64,000 nt of DNA from JAWPMT01 sp965215825 (GTDB taxonomy: Bacteria > Bacteroidota > Bacteroidia > Cytophagales > Cyclobacteriaceae). The notes beneath the pieces are model-generated. The model saw only the letters and a list, made by a program, of their open reading frames with translations. It had not been told where the DNA came from and ran no database searches. Position 1 is the first letter of the stretch. Each line of letters opens with the position of its first letter. A program made the position numbers and the translations under genes. This document shows, in pieces, positions 43,747 to 53,096 of the stretch. The DNA lies in the NCBI GenBank assembly GCA_965215825.1, contig CBDCEM010000003.1, positions 2,852,001 to 2,916,000 of the forward strand, read 5' to 3'.

Positions 43747-44334
43747 TTAATTATTCAGGATCAAAAATAAATATAAATACAACCAAAGTCCACCGAGAAA
43801 ATGCCAGTATACCGCACAAAGCTGAATACTAAGCATACTTTTTGAATGAACCTTGTATGAAAAAGATCTTCGGAGCACAATGATCAAAAAAATCAACCCT
43901 CCAAAGAGGTGTGCCACATGAAGACCGGTGAAAACATAGATAAAAGATCCAGCGGGATTTCCGACGAAAAATACCCCTTGATCGACCAACTCTCCCCATG
44001 ACCAATATTGGCCAACGCAGAATGCTATGGCTAACAGACCTGTGATTGCCAGCCATACTCGTATGTTAAGTAGATTGTTGCGTTTTGAGGCGAGGTATGC
44101 AAAATGCATGCTTAGACTACTCAACACAATCAACACCGAAGTAACTTTAAACATTTGAGGAAACTGGATCAACAACCAATCCCCATCCGCCTTTTTGACG
44201 ATGTACGCGCTACTAAGAGAAATGAAGATCATCACAACAGTTACCATGAAAGTCCATAAGCCAAAAAGCTTTGGATTCACCGATCTTACTTTCCCCTCTT
44301 CCTGTTTAATCACATTCGCTACTTTCTCCATCAA
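43747..44334 (-). CDS. Second cytochrome c oxidase subunit III-type protein
   Basis: A 195-residue, five-helix member of the subunit III family (FTGLHVAHLFGGLIFL, CAVYWHFLGGLWLYLYLFLIL). It lacks the first two helices of full-length subunit III, as do the short heme-copper oxidase subunits III. Having both a long and a short copy in tandem is usual in Bacteroidota aa3 operons. It begins one base after the ctaB stop. Confidence 0.88.
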   Translation of the reverse strand: MMEKVANVIKQEEGKVRSVNPKLFGLWTFMVTVVMIFISLSSAYIVKKADGDWLLIQFPQMFKVTSVLIVLSSLSMHFAYLASKRNNLLNIRVWLAITGLLAIAFCVGQYWSWGELVDQGVFFVGNPAGSFIYVFTGLHVAHLFGGLIFLIIVLRRSFSYKVHSKSMLSIQLCAVYWHFLGGLWLYLYLFLILNN

Positions 44335-44335
44335 C

Positions 44336-45220
44336 TCACAATTTATCGATCAAATAAGCAATTTGCACTACCGGAAGGTACATGAAAGAGCCAAACATGA
44401 TCCTAAGCGCTGACTTTCTACTGTTATCCTTAAGCAGTTGAAAAGTTTGTGCCAGGAATAGCACACCGCAGACTGTCGCAACTACGCCACTTCCAATTCC
44501 CGTCAACCCAAAATAACTGGGTAAAAGTCCCAGTGGCAATAAAAACAAGGTATAAACTACAATGTTAATCGCCGTATTTAGGTCTTTCTTTCCAGCACCA
44601 GGCAGCAATTTAAACCCAGCTTTTTTGTAGTCCTCGTCAGAAACCCAGGCAATGGCCCAGAAATGCGGAAATTGCCATATAAACTGAATTCCGAAGATGA
44701 TTAAAGCATCATGTGAAATGAATCCCGTTGAGGCGACCCAACCTATTAGTGGAGGCAAGGCTCCTGGTATAGCACCCACAAAAACGGCAACAGGCCCTAC
44801 CCTTTTTAAGGGCGTATATACAAATGCATAGAGTACGAGTGATATCAGTGAGAGTAATACTGTAAGGCCATTCGTAGCATATGCCAACAGGCCAGTCCCA
44901 GAAACGATCAACATAAGAGTATAAACTACCGCCTCAGTTTTGCTAATTCTATTCGTGGGTAATGGCCGCTTTTGGGTACGACTCATCACTTTATCATAAC
45001 CGATTTCCAGTAACTGATTGATAGTCACGGATGCGCCACTGATAAAAAAGCCACCAATCGCAAACTGTACAAATTGAATCCAATCAATTGGTCCTCCTGC
45101 TCCCAGGATATATCCAAATGCTGAAGAGAACGCTACTGTTAGTGACAACCGAGGTTTTAACAATTCCCAGTAACCTGACAATTTCTCTTTCCAAACCCAA
45201 TCACGTGTTACCGAAATCAT
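44336..45220 (-). CDS. ctaB: Protoheme IX farnesyltransferase (heme O synthase)
   Basis: A 294-residue membrane prenyltransferase of the UbiA superfamily with nine helices. The first Asp-rich site reads NQLLEIGYDKVMSRTQKRPL (N-x-x-x-D-x-x-x-D variant with K-R-P-L), and YTPLKR plus QFPHFWAIAWVSDEDYKKAG are specific for CtaB/CyoE. It adds farnesyl to heme B, giving heme O for CtaA. ATGA overlap with ctaA. Confidence 0.95.
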   Translation of the reverse strand: MISVTRDWVWKEKLSGYWELLKPRLSLTVAFSSAFGYILGAGGPIDWIQFVQFAIGGFFISGASVTINQLLEIGYDKVMSRTQKRPLPTNRISKTEAVVYTLMLIVSGTGLLAYATNGLTVLLSLISLVLYAFVYTPLKRVGPVAVFVGAIPGALPPLIGWVASTGFISHDALIIFGIQFIWQFPHFWAIAWVSDEDYKKAGFKLLPGAGKKDLNTAINIVVYTLFLLPLGLLPSYFGLTGIGSGVVATVCGVLFLAQTFQLLKDNSRKSALRIMFGSFMYLPVVQIAYLIDKL

Positions 45221-46248
45221 GCTTTTACAGCTTTGAAATTTGAGATCAAAGTTAAATAGTAAAGTGTTCCAAAAAGAACTGACGCACCAAGCAAATGCAC
45301 TGGTTGCAATAATTTAGGCACTTCAAAGTAGGTCATGATTGCGCCTCCTATGGCTTCCAATATGATCAGCCCAAGACTTGTCAACCAGAAAATACCAAAA
45401 AGGCTACTCAAGGCCTTAATACTGTAGAGTCGATAACTTCCGTAAAGGGCTATTATCAGAATCAACAATGAAAAAGATCGATGTATGTAGAACACGATGG
45501 GCATCTGAGCAATCAGGCCTGCTCTACCCACCTCTTCGAATAATAATGCATCAATAATTTCTCTTACTTGCGTCCCCATAAGAATTTGTGGTAAGGACAG
45601 AACAAACAAAACAACTGACAAAACTTTGAATTCCTTCCCCAGATTGAGTGTCCAAATTCTATCGGAAGACTTGAAGTTGATATAGATCAGAAACGCAACC
45701 AGTAAAAGTGCCAATGACATATGGAAAGAAATAAAGCCAGGCAATAAATTGGTAGAAACAACCAAAGAACCAATCCAGCCTTGAAACAAAACCAGAATAA
45801 ATGACAAAACTGCCATAATCGGAATAATTGGAGTTACTCTACGATAACTGAAAGACCAGATCATGTTCAATATGATAAAGAAGCCAATCAATACTCCTAT
45901 CAAACGATTAATGTATTCTATCCATGCCTTAGTACTACTATAGTCTTCCTCTATTTCAATGTCCGGGTTATTCGTGATACGATCTGCCAGTCCTTTTAGG
46001 TCGAGTGATATCAGCAAAGCGGAAAGCCTTTCATTCTTTGCCAGACGCTTTTCCAAAAACAATTCTTTGTAATTCTCCGGAAGCTGACTTACATGTGTCG
46101 GTGGCGTGTATCCACCAAAACATTTCGGCCAGTCCGGGCATCCCATGCCTGCTTCCGTAACTCTTACAATGCTACCTACTACGATCAACAGATATACTGC
46201 AATGATCGTGTAGGTGTTGATTCTGCGAAAAGTACGCTTATTCAGCAT
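45217..46248 (-). CDS. ctaA: Heme A synthase (COX15/CtaA)
   Basis: A 343-residue, eight-helix protein. Conserved elements: VRVTEAGMGCPDWPKCFGGY after helix 1, the Glu-rich ENYKELFLEKR loop, and His ligands in FISFHMSLALLLV, YIHRSFSLLILI and PVHLLGASVLF. It converts heme O to heme A. It overlaps ctaD by 11 bases upstream and ctaB by four downstream. A single-protein COX15 type with the C-x-x-x-x-x-C variant is normal for Bacteroidota. Confidence 0.95.
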   Translation of the reverse strand: MLNKRTFRRINTYTIIAVYLLIVVGSIVRVTEAGMGCPDWPKCFGGYTPPTHVSQLPENYKELFLEKRLAKNERLSALLISLDLKGLADRITNNPDIEIEEDYSSTKAWIEYINRLIGVLIGFFIILNMIWSFSYRRVTPIIPIMAVLSFILVLFQGWIGSLVVSTNLLPGFISFHMSLALLLVAFLIYINFKSSDRIWTLNLGKEFKVLSVVLFVLSLPQILMGTQVREIIDALLFEEVGRAGLIAQMPIVFYIHRSFSLLILIIALYGSYRLYSIKALSSLFGIFWLTSLGLIILEAIGGAIMTYFEVPKLLQPVHLLGASVLFGTLYYLTLISNFKAVKA

Positions 46249-48100
46249 TCGCCACTTTGGGCTCCAGGTCTATTTGTTCCTCTGCCGCTAATTCCTTTTC
46301 CTGCTCCGTATTGGAATCCATTGTCTCCGAAAGCGGAACATGCTGAGGAATAAAATCATCCGGTGCATTAGGCTTACTGTAATCGTATGCCCAGCGGAAT
46401 ACCTTAGGAATTGCTCCAACCCAGTTGCCGTGTCCCGGGAACCTTGGAGTTGTCCATTCCAACGTATTAGATTTCCATGGGTTAGCTGGAGCTAATCTGC
46501 CTCGGAAAATGCTATAGAAGAAGTTGAACAAAAAGATGAATTGTGCAAAGAAAGTAACGACCGCAGCAATTGTTACGAAAGAATTTAGATCAGTAAAAGA
46601 CGTAAACGCATCAAAGCTGGTGAATGAATAGTATCTTCTTGGAAATCCTGCAATTCCGATATAGTGCAATGGAAAGAATACCAGGTAAATTCCAACAAAG
46701 GTGAGCCAGAAATGAACGTAGCCCAGTCGCTCATCCATCATCCGACCAAACATTTTCGGGAACCAGTGATAAACACCGGCTGCCAATCCAAAGGCAGAAG
46801 CACTACCCATCACAAGGTGAAAGTGAGCCACTACGAAGTAGGTATCATGTAAGTTGATATCAATAGCGGAGTTACCCAGGAATATACCTGTTAAACCACC
46901 AGAGATAAAGAACGATACCAAACCAATCGAAAACAACATGGCTGGAGTAAATACAATGTTTCCTTTCCACAAGGTCGTGATGTAGTTAAATGCTTTTACT
47001 GCTGAGGGTACAGCTATGATGAGTGTCAGGAACATGAATACCGACCCAAGGAATGGGTTCATTCCTGAAACGAACATATGATGTGCCCATACAATAAACG
47101 ACAGGAACGCAATAGCCAACATAGAACCAATCATTGCACGGTAACCGAAAATCGGCTTACGTGAGTTAGTGGCAATAATCTCCGATGTGATTCCTAGTGC
47201 CGGAAGCAATACAATGTATACCTCTGGGTGTCCCAGGAACCAAAATAAATGTTGATAAAGTATCGGGCTTCCTCCTGTATGTGGCAGGGCCTCACCCCCG
47301 ATATAAATATCAGATAAGTAGAAGCTTGTTCCGAATGATCGATCAAATACCAATAGCAAAGCAGCGGCAAATAATACCGGGAACGATAGAATCCCGATTA
47401 CTGCTGTAATAAAGAATGCCCAGATGGTCAATGGCAACCTACTGAAAGTCATTCCTTCAGTTCTTAGGTTGATCACAGTGGTAACGTAATTTATACCTCC
47501 CAATAGTGATGAAGCGATAAAGAATACCATCGACACCAACCATAAAGTCATTCCTGCAGCAGATCCCTGAATCGCCTGTGGCAATGCACTTAGTGGCGGA
47601 TAAACGGTCCAACCGCCAGCAGCAGGACCAGTTTCCAGAAACAGAGAGATGAACATGATCACACTGGACAAGAAAAAGAACCAGTAAGACAGCATATTCA
47701 TAAATCCCGAAGCCATGTCTCTTGCACCAATTTGCAATGGAATGAGGAAATTACTGAAAGTTCCACTTAGTCCGGCTGTCAATACGAAGAATACCATGAT
47801 AGTACCGTGCATTGTAACCAGAGCCAGGTAGAATTCACTATCCAACTTTCCAGCTGGAGTAATCCACTTGCCAAGGATAGGTCGCAACCATTCCATGTCC
47901 ATGTTAGGAAATCCTAATTGCAATCTAAAGATTACAGATAGTGCCACACCTATTACGGCCCAGAGAATACCTGTGATCAGGAATTGCTTCGCGATCGTTT
48001 TATGATCGGTGGAAAAGATGTATTTGCTTACAAAACCTTGTTCATGATGCTCATCGTGGTGATCATCATGTTCTGCAGTAGTGTTATGAACTTCTGACAT
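46238..48100 (-). CDS. ctaD: Cytochrome c oxidase subunit I
   Basis: A 620-residue, 12-helix catalytic subunit. Heme a and a3/CuB ligands are visible: MHGTIMVFFV (heme a His), WFLGHPEVYIVLLPALG (CuB His, with the Glu and Tyr of A1-type oxidases), VWAHHMFVSGMNPF (CuB His pair) and LHDTYFVVAHFHLVMG (heme a3 and a His). The N-terminus is His/Asp-rich (HDDHHDEHHEQG), a possible copper-handling tail. It reduces oxygen to water with proton pumping, using the D and K channels usual in A1 enzymes. Confidence 0.97.
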   Translation of the reverse strand: MSEVHNTTAEHDDHHDEHHEQGFVSKYIFSTDHKTIAKQFLITGILWAVIGVALSVIFRLQLGFPNMDMEWLRPILGKWITPAGKLDSEFYLALVTMHGTIMVFFVLTAGLSGTFSNFLIPLQIGARDMASGFMNMLSYWFFFLSSVIMFISLFLETGPAAGGWTVYPPLSALPQAIQGSAAGMTLWLVSMVFFIASSLLGGINYVTTVINLRTEGMTFSRLPLTIWAFFITAVIGILSFPVLFAAALLLVFDRSFGTSFYLSDIYIGGEALPHTGGSPILYQHLFWFLGHPEVYIVLLPALGITSEIIATNSRKPIFGYRAMIGSMLAIAFLSFIVWAHHMFVSGMNPFLGSVFMFLTLIIAVPSAVKAFNYITTLWKGNIVFTPAMLFSIGLVSFFISGGLTGIFLGNSAIDINLHDTYFVVAHFHLVMGSASAFGLAAGVYHWFPKMFGRMMDERLGYVHFWLTFVGIYLVFFPLHYIGIAGFPRRYYSFTSFDAFTSFTDLNSFVTIAAVVTFFAQFIFLFNFFYSIFRGRLAPANPWKSNTLEWTTPRFPGHGNWVGAIPKVFRWAYDYSKPNAPDDFIPQHVPLSETMDSNTEQEKELAAEEQIDLEPKVANAE

Positions 48101-48110
48101 CAGTTTTTTT

Positions 48111-49196
48111 TTAATAGGTAGTACTTATCAACTTCTCTTCTGCAGGTTCGTCACCTTCAGGATTATCAATCCCTAATGTAATCAAGGCCTGCTCTTTCAA
48201 CTCCGCTGGAACTTGCGTTAAATAGTCTGGATTTTGCTTAAGCCAGGGCTCTTGTGCTTCATACCATTTTTCGTACTCAGCTGGCTCGTCCACCACTATA
48301 AGGTACTTCATACCGAAATGCCCTTTACCACAAATCTTATTACAGACCAATTCGTAATTGAAATCAGGATTTCCAGTTTCCGCTCTCATTTCTTCAGTGG
48401 TCTTGGTGGGGGTAAACCAAAATCTCGTTGGCATACCTGGCACCGCGTTCATCTGTAATCTGAAGTGTGGAGAATAAACACTATGAATAACATCTCTTGC
48501 TCTGATCTGCAGCAAGACGGCCTTACCCTTTGGAACATGTAGTTCGCGACCATAGAAGTCATCAAAAGATGCCCGGTCCGCATAGTCCACACCAGACACA
48601 TTAGACAAATCAATTTTCTTATAATCGTAACCACCGAGCTTATTATCAGCTCCCGGATATCTCACCGCCCAGGAATATTGATAACCCATCACCTCAATCA
48701 CTTCTGCATCATCTGGTGCAGGACCGGTGATATCAACCCAGGCACTCCAGCCAGTAATGATCAATCCAGCTAATACCACTGCAGGAACGGCTGTCCAGAT
48801 CAATTCCAACTTGTCATTGTGGGGATAGAAAGTGGCTTTATTTCCTTCTTTGTGCTGGTATTTCCATGCAAAACCGAAAAGAAAGATTTGCGTCAAAATA
48901 AACACCACACATGTAATGGCCATGGTCACCCAGAACAACTGGTCCGTTACGACACCATGTTCAGAGGCTACTGGTTGGACATAGCTTTCGCTTAACCCAC
49001 CAAAAGAATAATAGAAAAACCCAGCGATTCCTGCGATCAGAAACACCATCATGAGTCCGGCTTGCACTCTGTTTGCAGACGAAACACTCCCCTCTTTCTT
49101 CTCCTTCGCTACGTTGATCAATGTCGACACCCGGAAGATAATAACCAGGATCGCCAGGATCAGAACTATCGCTACTAAAACAACTAAATTCAACAT
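48111..49196 (-). CDS. ctaC: Cytochrome c oxidase subunit II
   Basis: A 361-residue protein with three N-terminal hydrophobic segments and a C-terminal cupredoxin domain. The CuA site is complete: VIHSVYSPHFRLQMNAVPGM and CNKICGKGHFGM. The tryptophan-rich electron entry patch reads GYQYSWAVRYPG. No CxxCH is present, so unlike caa3 oxidases there is no fused cytochrome c; electrons must arrive from ActE/ActA or a soluble carrier. It is the first oxidase gene after actF, 16 bases apart. Confidence 0.95.
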   Translation of the reverse strand: MLNLVVLVAIVLILAILVIIFRVSTLINVAKEKKEGSVSSANRVQAGLMMVFLIAGIAGFFYYSFGGLSESYVQPVASEHGVVTDQLFWVTMAITCVVFILTQIFLFGFAWKYQHKEGNKATFYPHNDKLELIWTAVPAVVLAGLIITGWSAWVDITGPAPDDAEVIEVMGYQYSWAVRYPGADNKLGGYDYKKIDLSNVSGVDYADRASFDDFYGRELHVPKGKAVLLQIRARDVIHSVYSPHFRLQMNAVPGMPTRFWFTPTKTTEEMRAETGNPDFNYELVCNKICGKGHFGMKYLIVVDEPAEYEKWYEAQEPWLKQNPDYLTQVPAELKEQALITLGIDNPEGDEPAEEKLISTTY

Positions 49197-49212
49197 TGCT
49201 CCGCTCTAATTT

Positions 49213-50511
49213 TTAAATATGGTGATGCAAACTTTCCTTCAGCATTGGATGGTTCTTACCAAACAATGGCACTTTCGACAATGAATTGAGAATCACGTAA
49301 GTAAATGCTCCCGCATAAACAAACATCACTCCTAATTCCAACAGGCCGTAGCCTCCGTTTTCTTTCAACGTACCAGGTACGATCATCAAATAGAAATCAA
49401 ACCAGTGACCTAGTATAATAATTGGTGCAATCACCTTAATGAATCTTGCGTGTCTCTTTGCATCTCTTGTCATCAAGACTAAAAAGGGCAAGATGAAATT
49501 CAGGAAGAGATTCATGAAGAATACTGAAGAGTATTGATCGCTCTTCCATCGTTCAAGGAAGTAGATGGTCTCTTCCGGAATATGCGCATAATAGATCAGC
49601 AAAAACTGCGAGAACCATACGTAAGTCCAGAAGATTGAGAACGCAAACATGAATTTACCCAAATCATGAATGTGATTTGAGTTCACAATAGACAAGTACC
49701 CTTTGTCTTTCAAAAGCACAGCAATCAAAGTGATCAACGAAAGACCGCTCACCCACCAGCTGGCAAATACATACCATCCAAACATCGTACTGAACCAGTG
49801 TGTATCTATAGACATTACCCAGTCCCATGCAGATACAGATGAAGAAACAGCAAAGAAGATAAGGAAAATAGCAGACCACTTTCTCATTTGGTGCCATCTT
49901 TCAGTGCCTCCTTCAAGGTCTTCAGCTACAGCCAATCCACGTAGTTTTCTGAACAACCAGTACCATACACCAAAGAAGATTACCATTCTTGCAAGGAAGA
50001 ATACTGGTACTCCCGGGTGGTCAGTTAAAGGCCAGAAGAAGTATGCTTTTTTACCATCGATAATACTATCAAAATCCGGTGAAGCTGTATCATACAATGA
50101 ATGATGCGTCCAGTGGAAGATATCATGTCCAAATGCAAGGAAAGATACAATCATCAATACACCCGCTATCGGTAGCCATGAGCCGAATGACATGGCGATA
50201 CGCTTGACACCTACAGACCATCCTGCCTGCGCCGCATATTGAATGGCAACGAAGGTTACTCCAATGATCGCTATACCGGTAAAGAATACGTTGTTGATCC
50301 AAAGATTAACAAACAAACGCTTGGTCCAATGGAACCCATGTCCACCCTCAGCAGCTGCACCATGCGCTTCTTCAGCACCATGGCCTCCGGTATTCATAAG
50401 AATCACACCAGTAATTGCCAAGACTATCCCTACAACAATGAAGATGAATAGGTTCTTCTTGGTCTTCGCCGTAAATTCAAATCTCTCTTCTGCTATTTCT
50501 ACAGATGCCAT
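49213..50511 (-). CDS. actF: Alternative complex III subunit ActF
   Basis: A 432-residue membrane protein with ten hydrophobic segments, related to ActC but lacking some quinone-site residues. Marker stretches: WDWVMSIDTHWFSTMFGWYVFASWWVSG, FAFSIFWTYVWFSQFLLIYYAHIPEET. A Gly/His-rich loop (GGHGAEEAHGAAAEGGHG) follows helix 1. ActF is a membrane scaffold of the quinol:cytochrome c oxidoreductase. Final gene of the act block. Confidence 0.93.
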   Translation of the reverse strand: MASVEIAEERFEFTAKTKKNLFIFIVVGIVLAITGVILMNTGGHGAEEAHGAAAEGGHGFHWTKRLFVNLWINNVFFTGIAIIGVTFVAIQYAAQAGWSVGVKRIAMSFGSWLPIAGVLMIVSFLAFGHDIFHWTHHSLYDTASPDFDSIIDGKKAYFFWPLTDHPGVPVFFLARMVIFFGVWYWLFRKLRGLAVAEDLEGGTERWHQMRKWSAIFLIFFAVSSSVSAWDWVMSIDTHWFSTMFGWYVFASWWVSGLSLITLIAVLLKDKGYLSIVNSNHIHDLGKFMFAFSIFWTYVWFSQFLLIYYAHIPEETIYFLERWKSDQYSSVFFMNLFLNFILPFLVLMTRDAKRHARFIKVIAPIIILGHWFDFYLMIVPGTLKENGGYGLLELGVMFVYAGAFTYVILNSLSKVPLFGKNHPMLKESLHHHI

Positions 50512-50514
50512 AGG

Positions 50515-51147
50515 TTATTGATTTTGCAGGGTTTGTACATACCTAACAATTTTCCAACGGTCTTCGACGCTAATTTGAGAAGCATGAGCTCCCATACGTC
50601 CCTTACCGTGCGTGATCACATGAAATATGTGACCTTCTTTCTTATCTACTACCGATGCTGACGTGTAAGAAGTTACACCCTTAAACACCTGACCAACAGA
50701 TCCATCTCCCGAACCGGAAGCTCCATGGCAATGATCGCAAAAACGTTCATATAAAATCTTGCCCTCACCAATGACTACACTGGAAGAGTCCAATGGGTTA
50801 ACTAAAGTCGCCTCAGCCGTCTCATAGTCCAAAGGATCGATATGATTAGGAAGGTAATCCCCTCTTTTCACGGTGTTCGCAACTGGCTCTCTCATGGTCA
50901 TACCAAAATCATTGTAAGGATTGGAATTATAAAATTCCGCATGTTCTTCTAGTTCCGAAGAGGTGATGGCACGACCTGCCTCCGTATCCTTAATTTGAGA
51001 CAAAGGCTCATAAGGTGTGGAATGATACATTTGCGGCGCATATTCCAGGCCTTGATTATCACCTGATGCTGTACATCCGACTAGTATCAAAGCCACCAAG
51101 ACCACAGTCAGGGAGTTGTATAACTTCTTATTCAGCATTTCAGTCAT
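50515..51147 (-). CDS. actE: Alternative complex III subunit ActE, monoheme cytochrome c lipoprotein
   Basis: A 210-residue protein with a lipobox (VLVALILVGCTASG) and one heme c site, CDHCHG, with axial Met in HGKGRMGAHA. The C-terminal cytochrome fold (GEGKILYERFCDHCHGASGSGDGSV, DRWKIVRYVQTLQN) is usual. Two starts are possible: ATG at 51147, overlapping actD by eight bases, or ATG at 51138, two bases after the actD stop. It passes electrons from ActA to the oxidase CuA site or to a carrier. Confidence 0.94.
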   Translation of the reverse strand: MTEMLNKKLYNSLTVVLVALILVGCTASGDNQGLEYAPQMYHSTPYEPLSQIKDTEAGRAITSSELEEHAEFYNSNPYNDFGMTMREPVANTVKRGDYLPNHIDPLDYETAEATLVNPLDSSSVVIGEGKILYERFCDHCHGASGSGDGSVGQVFKGVTSYTSASVVDKKEGHIFHVITHGKGRMGAHASQISVEDRWKIVRYVQTLQNQ

Positions 51148-51670
51148 TAAAAGTTTTTGGGTTCACTTCCGAAGCACCACTGGTATTGAGGATAGCAGTC
51201 AATTCTTTTACCCCTTTATCATTAGATGATAAATCCAGTGCCATTACATGCTTATCATCAGTAATTCGCTTATCAAAAATTCTTGGTTTGCCCCATGGTT
51301 TCAAATTCGCTGTAACGAAAAACGTACCCACCATTCCAAATGACCCAAGTAATACGGTCAACTCGAAAGTTACAGGGATGAAGGATGGAACAGGAATGTA
51401 ATCCTTTCCACCAATAATCATGGGCCAGTCGATTCCCATCATACCAATCTGCATCGTCAATGCAAGGCTGGTACCAAGCAATCCAAAAAGAAAGGCTGCG
51501 ATGGACATGTTAGATCTTTTGTACCCCAATGCGTGCTCAATGCCGTGCACGGGGAACGGAGAGTATACTTCGTCAATTTTGACGCCCGATTCTCGTACTG
51601 ACTTGATCGCGTCAAGCAATACGTCCTCGTCTTCGTAAACTCCTAATAAAAATTCGTTAGACTGTGACAT
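51140..51670 (-). CDS. actD: Alternative complex III subunit ActD
   Basis: A 176-residue DUF3341 protein: N-terminal soluble domain (LLGVYEDEDVLLDAIKSVRESG, DEVYSPFPVHGIEHALG), two membrane helices (AAFLFGLLGTSLALTMQIGMMG and FIPVTFELTVLLGSFGMVGTFF) and a short tail. The SPFPVHGIE motif is diagnostic. Structural subunit without cofactors. Confidence 0.94.
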   Translation of the reverse strand: MSQSNEFLLGVYEDEDVLLDAIKSVRESGVKIDEVYSPFPVHGIEHALGYKRSNMSIAAFLFGLLGTSLALTMQIGMMGIDWPMIIGGKDYIPVPSFIPVTFELTVLLGSFGMVGTFFVTANLKPWGKPRIFDKRITDDKHVMALDLSSNDKGVKELTAILNTSGASEVNPKTFND

Positions 51671-51671
51671 A

Positions 51672-53078
51672 TTATGCTACTTCCTTTTCGGTTGATTGAT
51701 CGGCAACTGCTGCAGGCTTGTCATTACTTTCACCTGTCACTTTCAGGATACTTTTCACCTCCGCCATATTGATCACAGGAAAGAATTTGGCGAAAAGGAA
51801 GAAAGCAGTGAAGAAAAGCCCAAATGTGAATATATAAACCCCTACATCGTAAAATGTAGGATAGAACATCGCCCAACTTGACGGGAGATAGTCACGATGA
51901 AGTGAGGTCACAATGATTACAAAACGCTCAAACCACATTCCGATGTTAACGATGATCGAAAGCACGAATGTAGAAGCGATGTTGGTTCTGATTTTCTTGA
52001 ACCAAAAAAGCTGTGGTGAGATCACATTACATGTCATCATGGACCAATATGCCCACCAGTAAGGACCTGTTGCCCGGTTGATGAACGCATATTGCTCTGC
52101 TTCTACTCCTGAATACCAGGCAATGAAGAACTCAGTGATGTATGCAATACCTACGATTGAACCTGTGATAATGATCACGATGTTCATTAATTCAATGTGC
52201 TGGATCGTAATATAGTCTTCCAGTTTATAAACCTTTCTTGTCACCAACAACAAGGTCAATACCATGGCAAAACCAGAGAAGATCGCTCCTGCAACGAAGT
52301 AAGGAGGGAAAATAGTCGTGTGCCATCCTGGAATAACCGAGGTTGCAAAGTCAAAAGATACAATGGTATGTACTGAAAGTACAAGAGGCGTTGCTACACC
52401 TGCCAACACCAACGCTACCGTCTCATAATGATTCCAATGACGTGCGGCCCCTGTCCAGCCGAAGCTCAACACACCATAGATTGTTTTTCTCAAACCTGTA
52501 GCCCTGTCTCTGATGGTCGCAAAATCAGGAATCAATCCGATGTACCAGAATACCAGTGATACTGAGAAATAAGTACTGATTGCGAAAACGTCCCAAAGCA
52601 GTGGCGAGTTAAAGTTCACCCAAAGTGAACCAAACGTATTAGGCAATGGCAATGCCCAGTAAAATCCTAACCAGGGTCGTCCCATGTGCAATACAGGGAA
52701 CATCGCTGCACAGATTACCGCAAAAATGGTCATTGCCTCTGCAGCGCGGTTAATAGACATTCTCCATCGTTGACGGAATAACAACAACACCGCTGAAATC
52801 AGGGTACCCGCGTGACCGATACCAACCCACCATACAAAGTTGGTGATATCCCAGGCCCAGCCTACGGTTTTGTTCAATCCCCACATGCCAATACCATCCC
52901 AAAGAAGTCTCCCGACGGCATAGCCACCGATCGCCAACATCCCCAGGGATACCGCCATGGCCATAAGCCACGTGAGGTGAGGTTTCTCTTCTACTCTACC
53001 GGCTATGTCATTCGTTACGTCATGTAACGATTTACCGCCGGTTACTAATGGTTCTCTTATTATAGATTCAGAGGTCAT
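51672..53078 (-). CDS. actC: Alternative complex III subunit ActC (NrfD/PsrC-like)
   Basis: A 468-residue protein with ten helices of the NrfD family. Quinol-site and proton-path candidates: WAWDITNFVWWVGIGHAGTLISAVLLLFRQRWR (helix 2-3), HTIVSFDFATSVIPGWHTTIFPPYFVAGAIFSG, and EFFIAWYSGVEAEQY. It anchors ActB and should oxidise menaquinol, feeding electrons through the ActB clusters. It begins 18 bases after actB. Confidence 0.95.
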   Translation of the reverse strand: MTSESIIREPLVTGGKSLHDVTNDIAGRVEEKPHLTWLMAMAVSLGMLAIGGYAVGRLLWDGIGMWGLNKTVGWAWDITNFVWWVGIGHAGTLISAVLLLFRQRWRMSINRAAEAMTIFAVICAAMFPVLHMGRPWLGFYWALPLPNTFGSLWVNFNSPLLWDVFAISTYFSVSLVFWYIGLIPDFATIRDRATGLRKTIYGVLSFGWTGAARHWNHYETVALVLAGVATPLVLSVHTIVSFDFATSVIPGWHTTIFPPYFVAGAIFSGFAMVLTLLLVTRKVYKLEDYITIQHIELMNIVIIITGSIVGIAYITEFFIAWYSGVEAEQYAFINRATGPYWWAYWSMMTCNVISPQLFWFKKIRTNIASTFVLSIIVNIGMWFERFVIIVTSLHRDYLPSSWAMFYPTFYDVGVYIFTFGLFFTAFFLFAKFFPVINMAEVKSILKVTGESNDKPAAVADQSTEKEVA

Positions 53079-53096
53079 TAATCTTTCAATTTATGA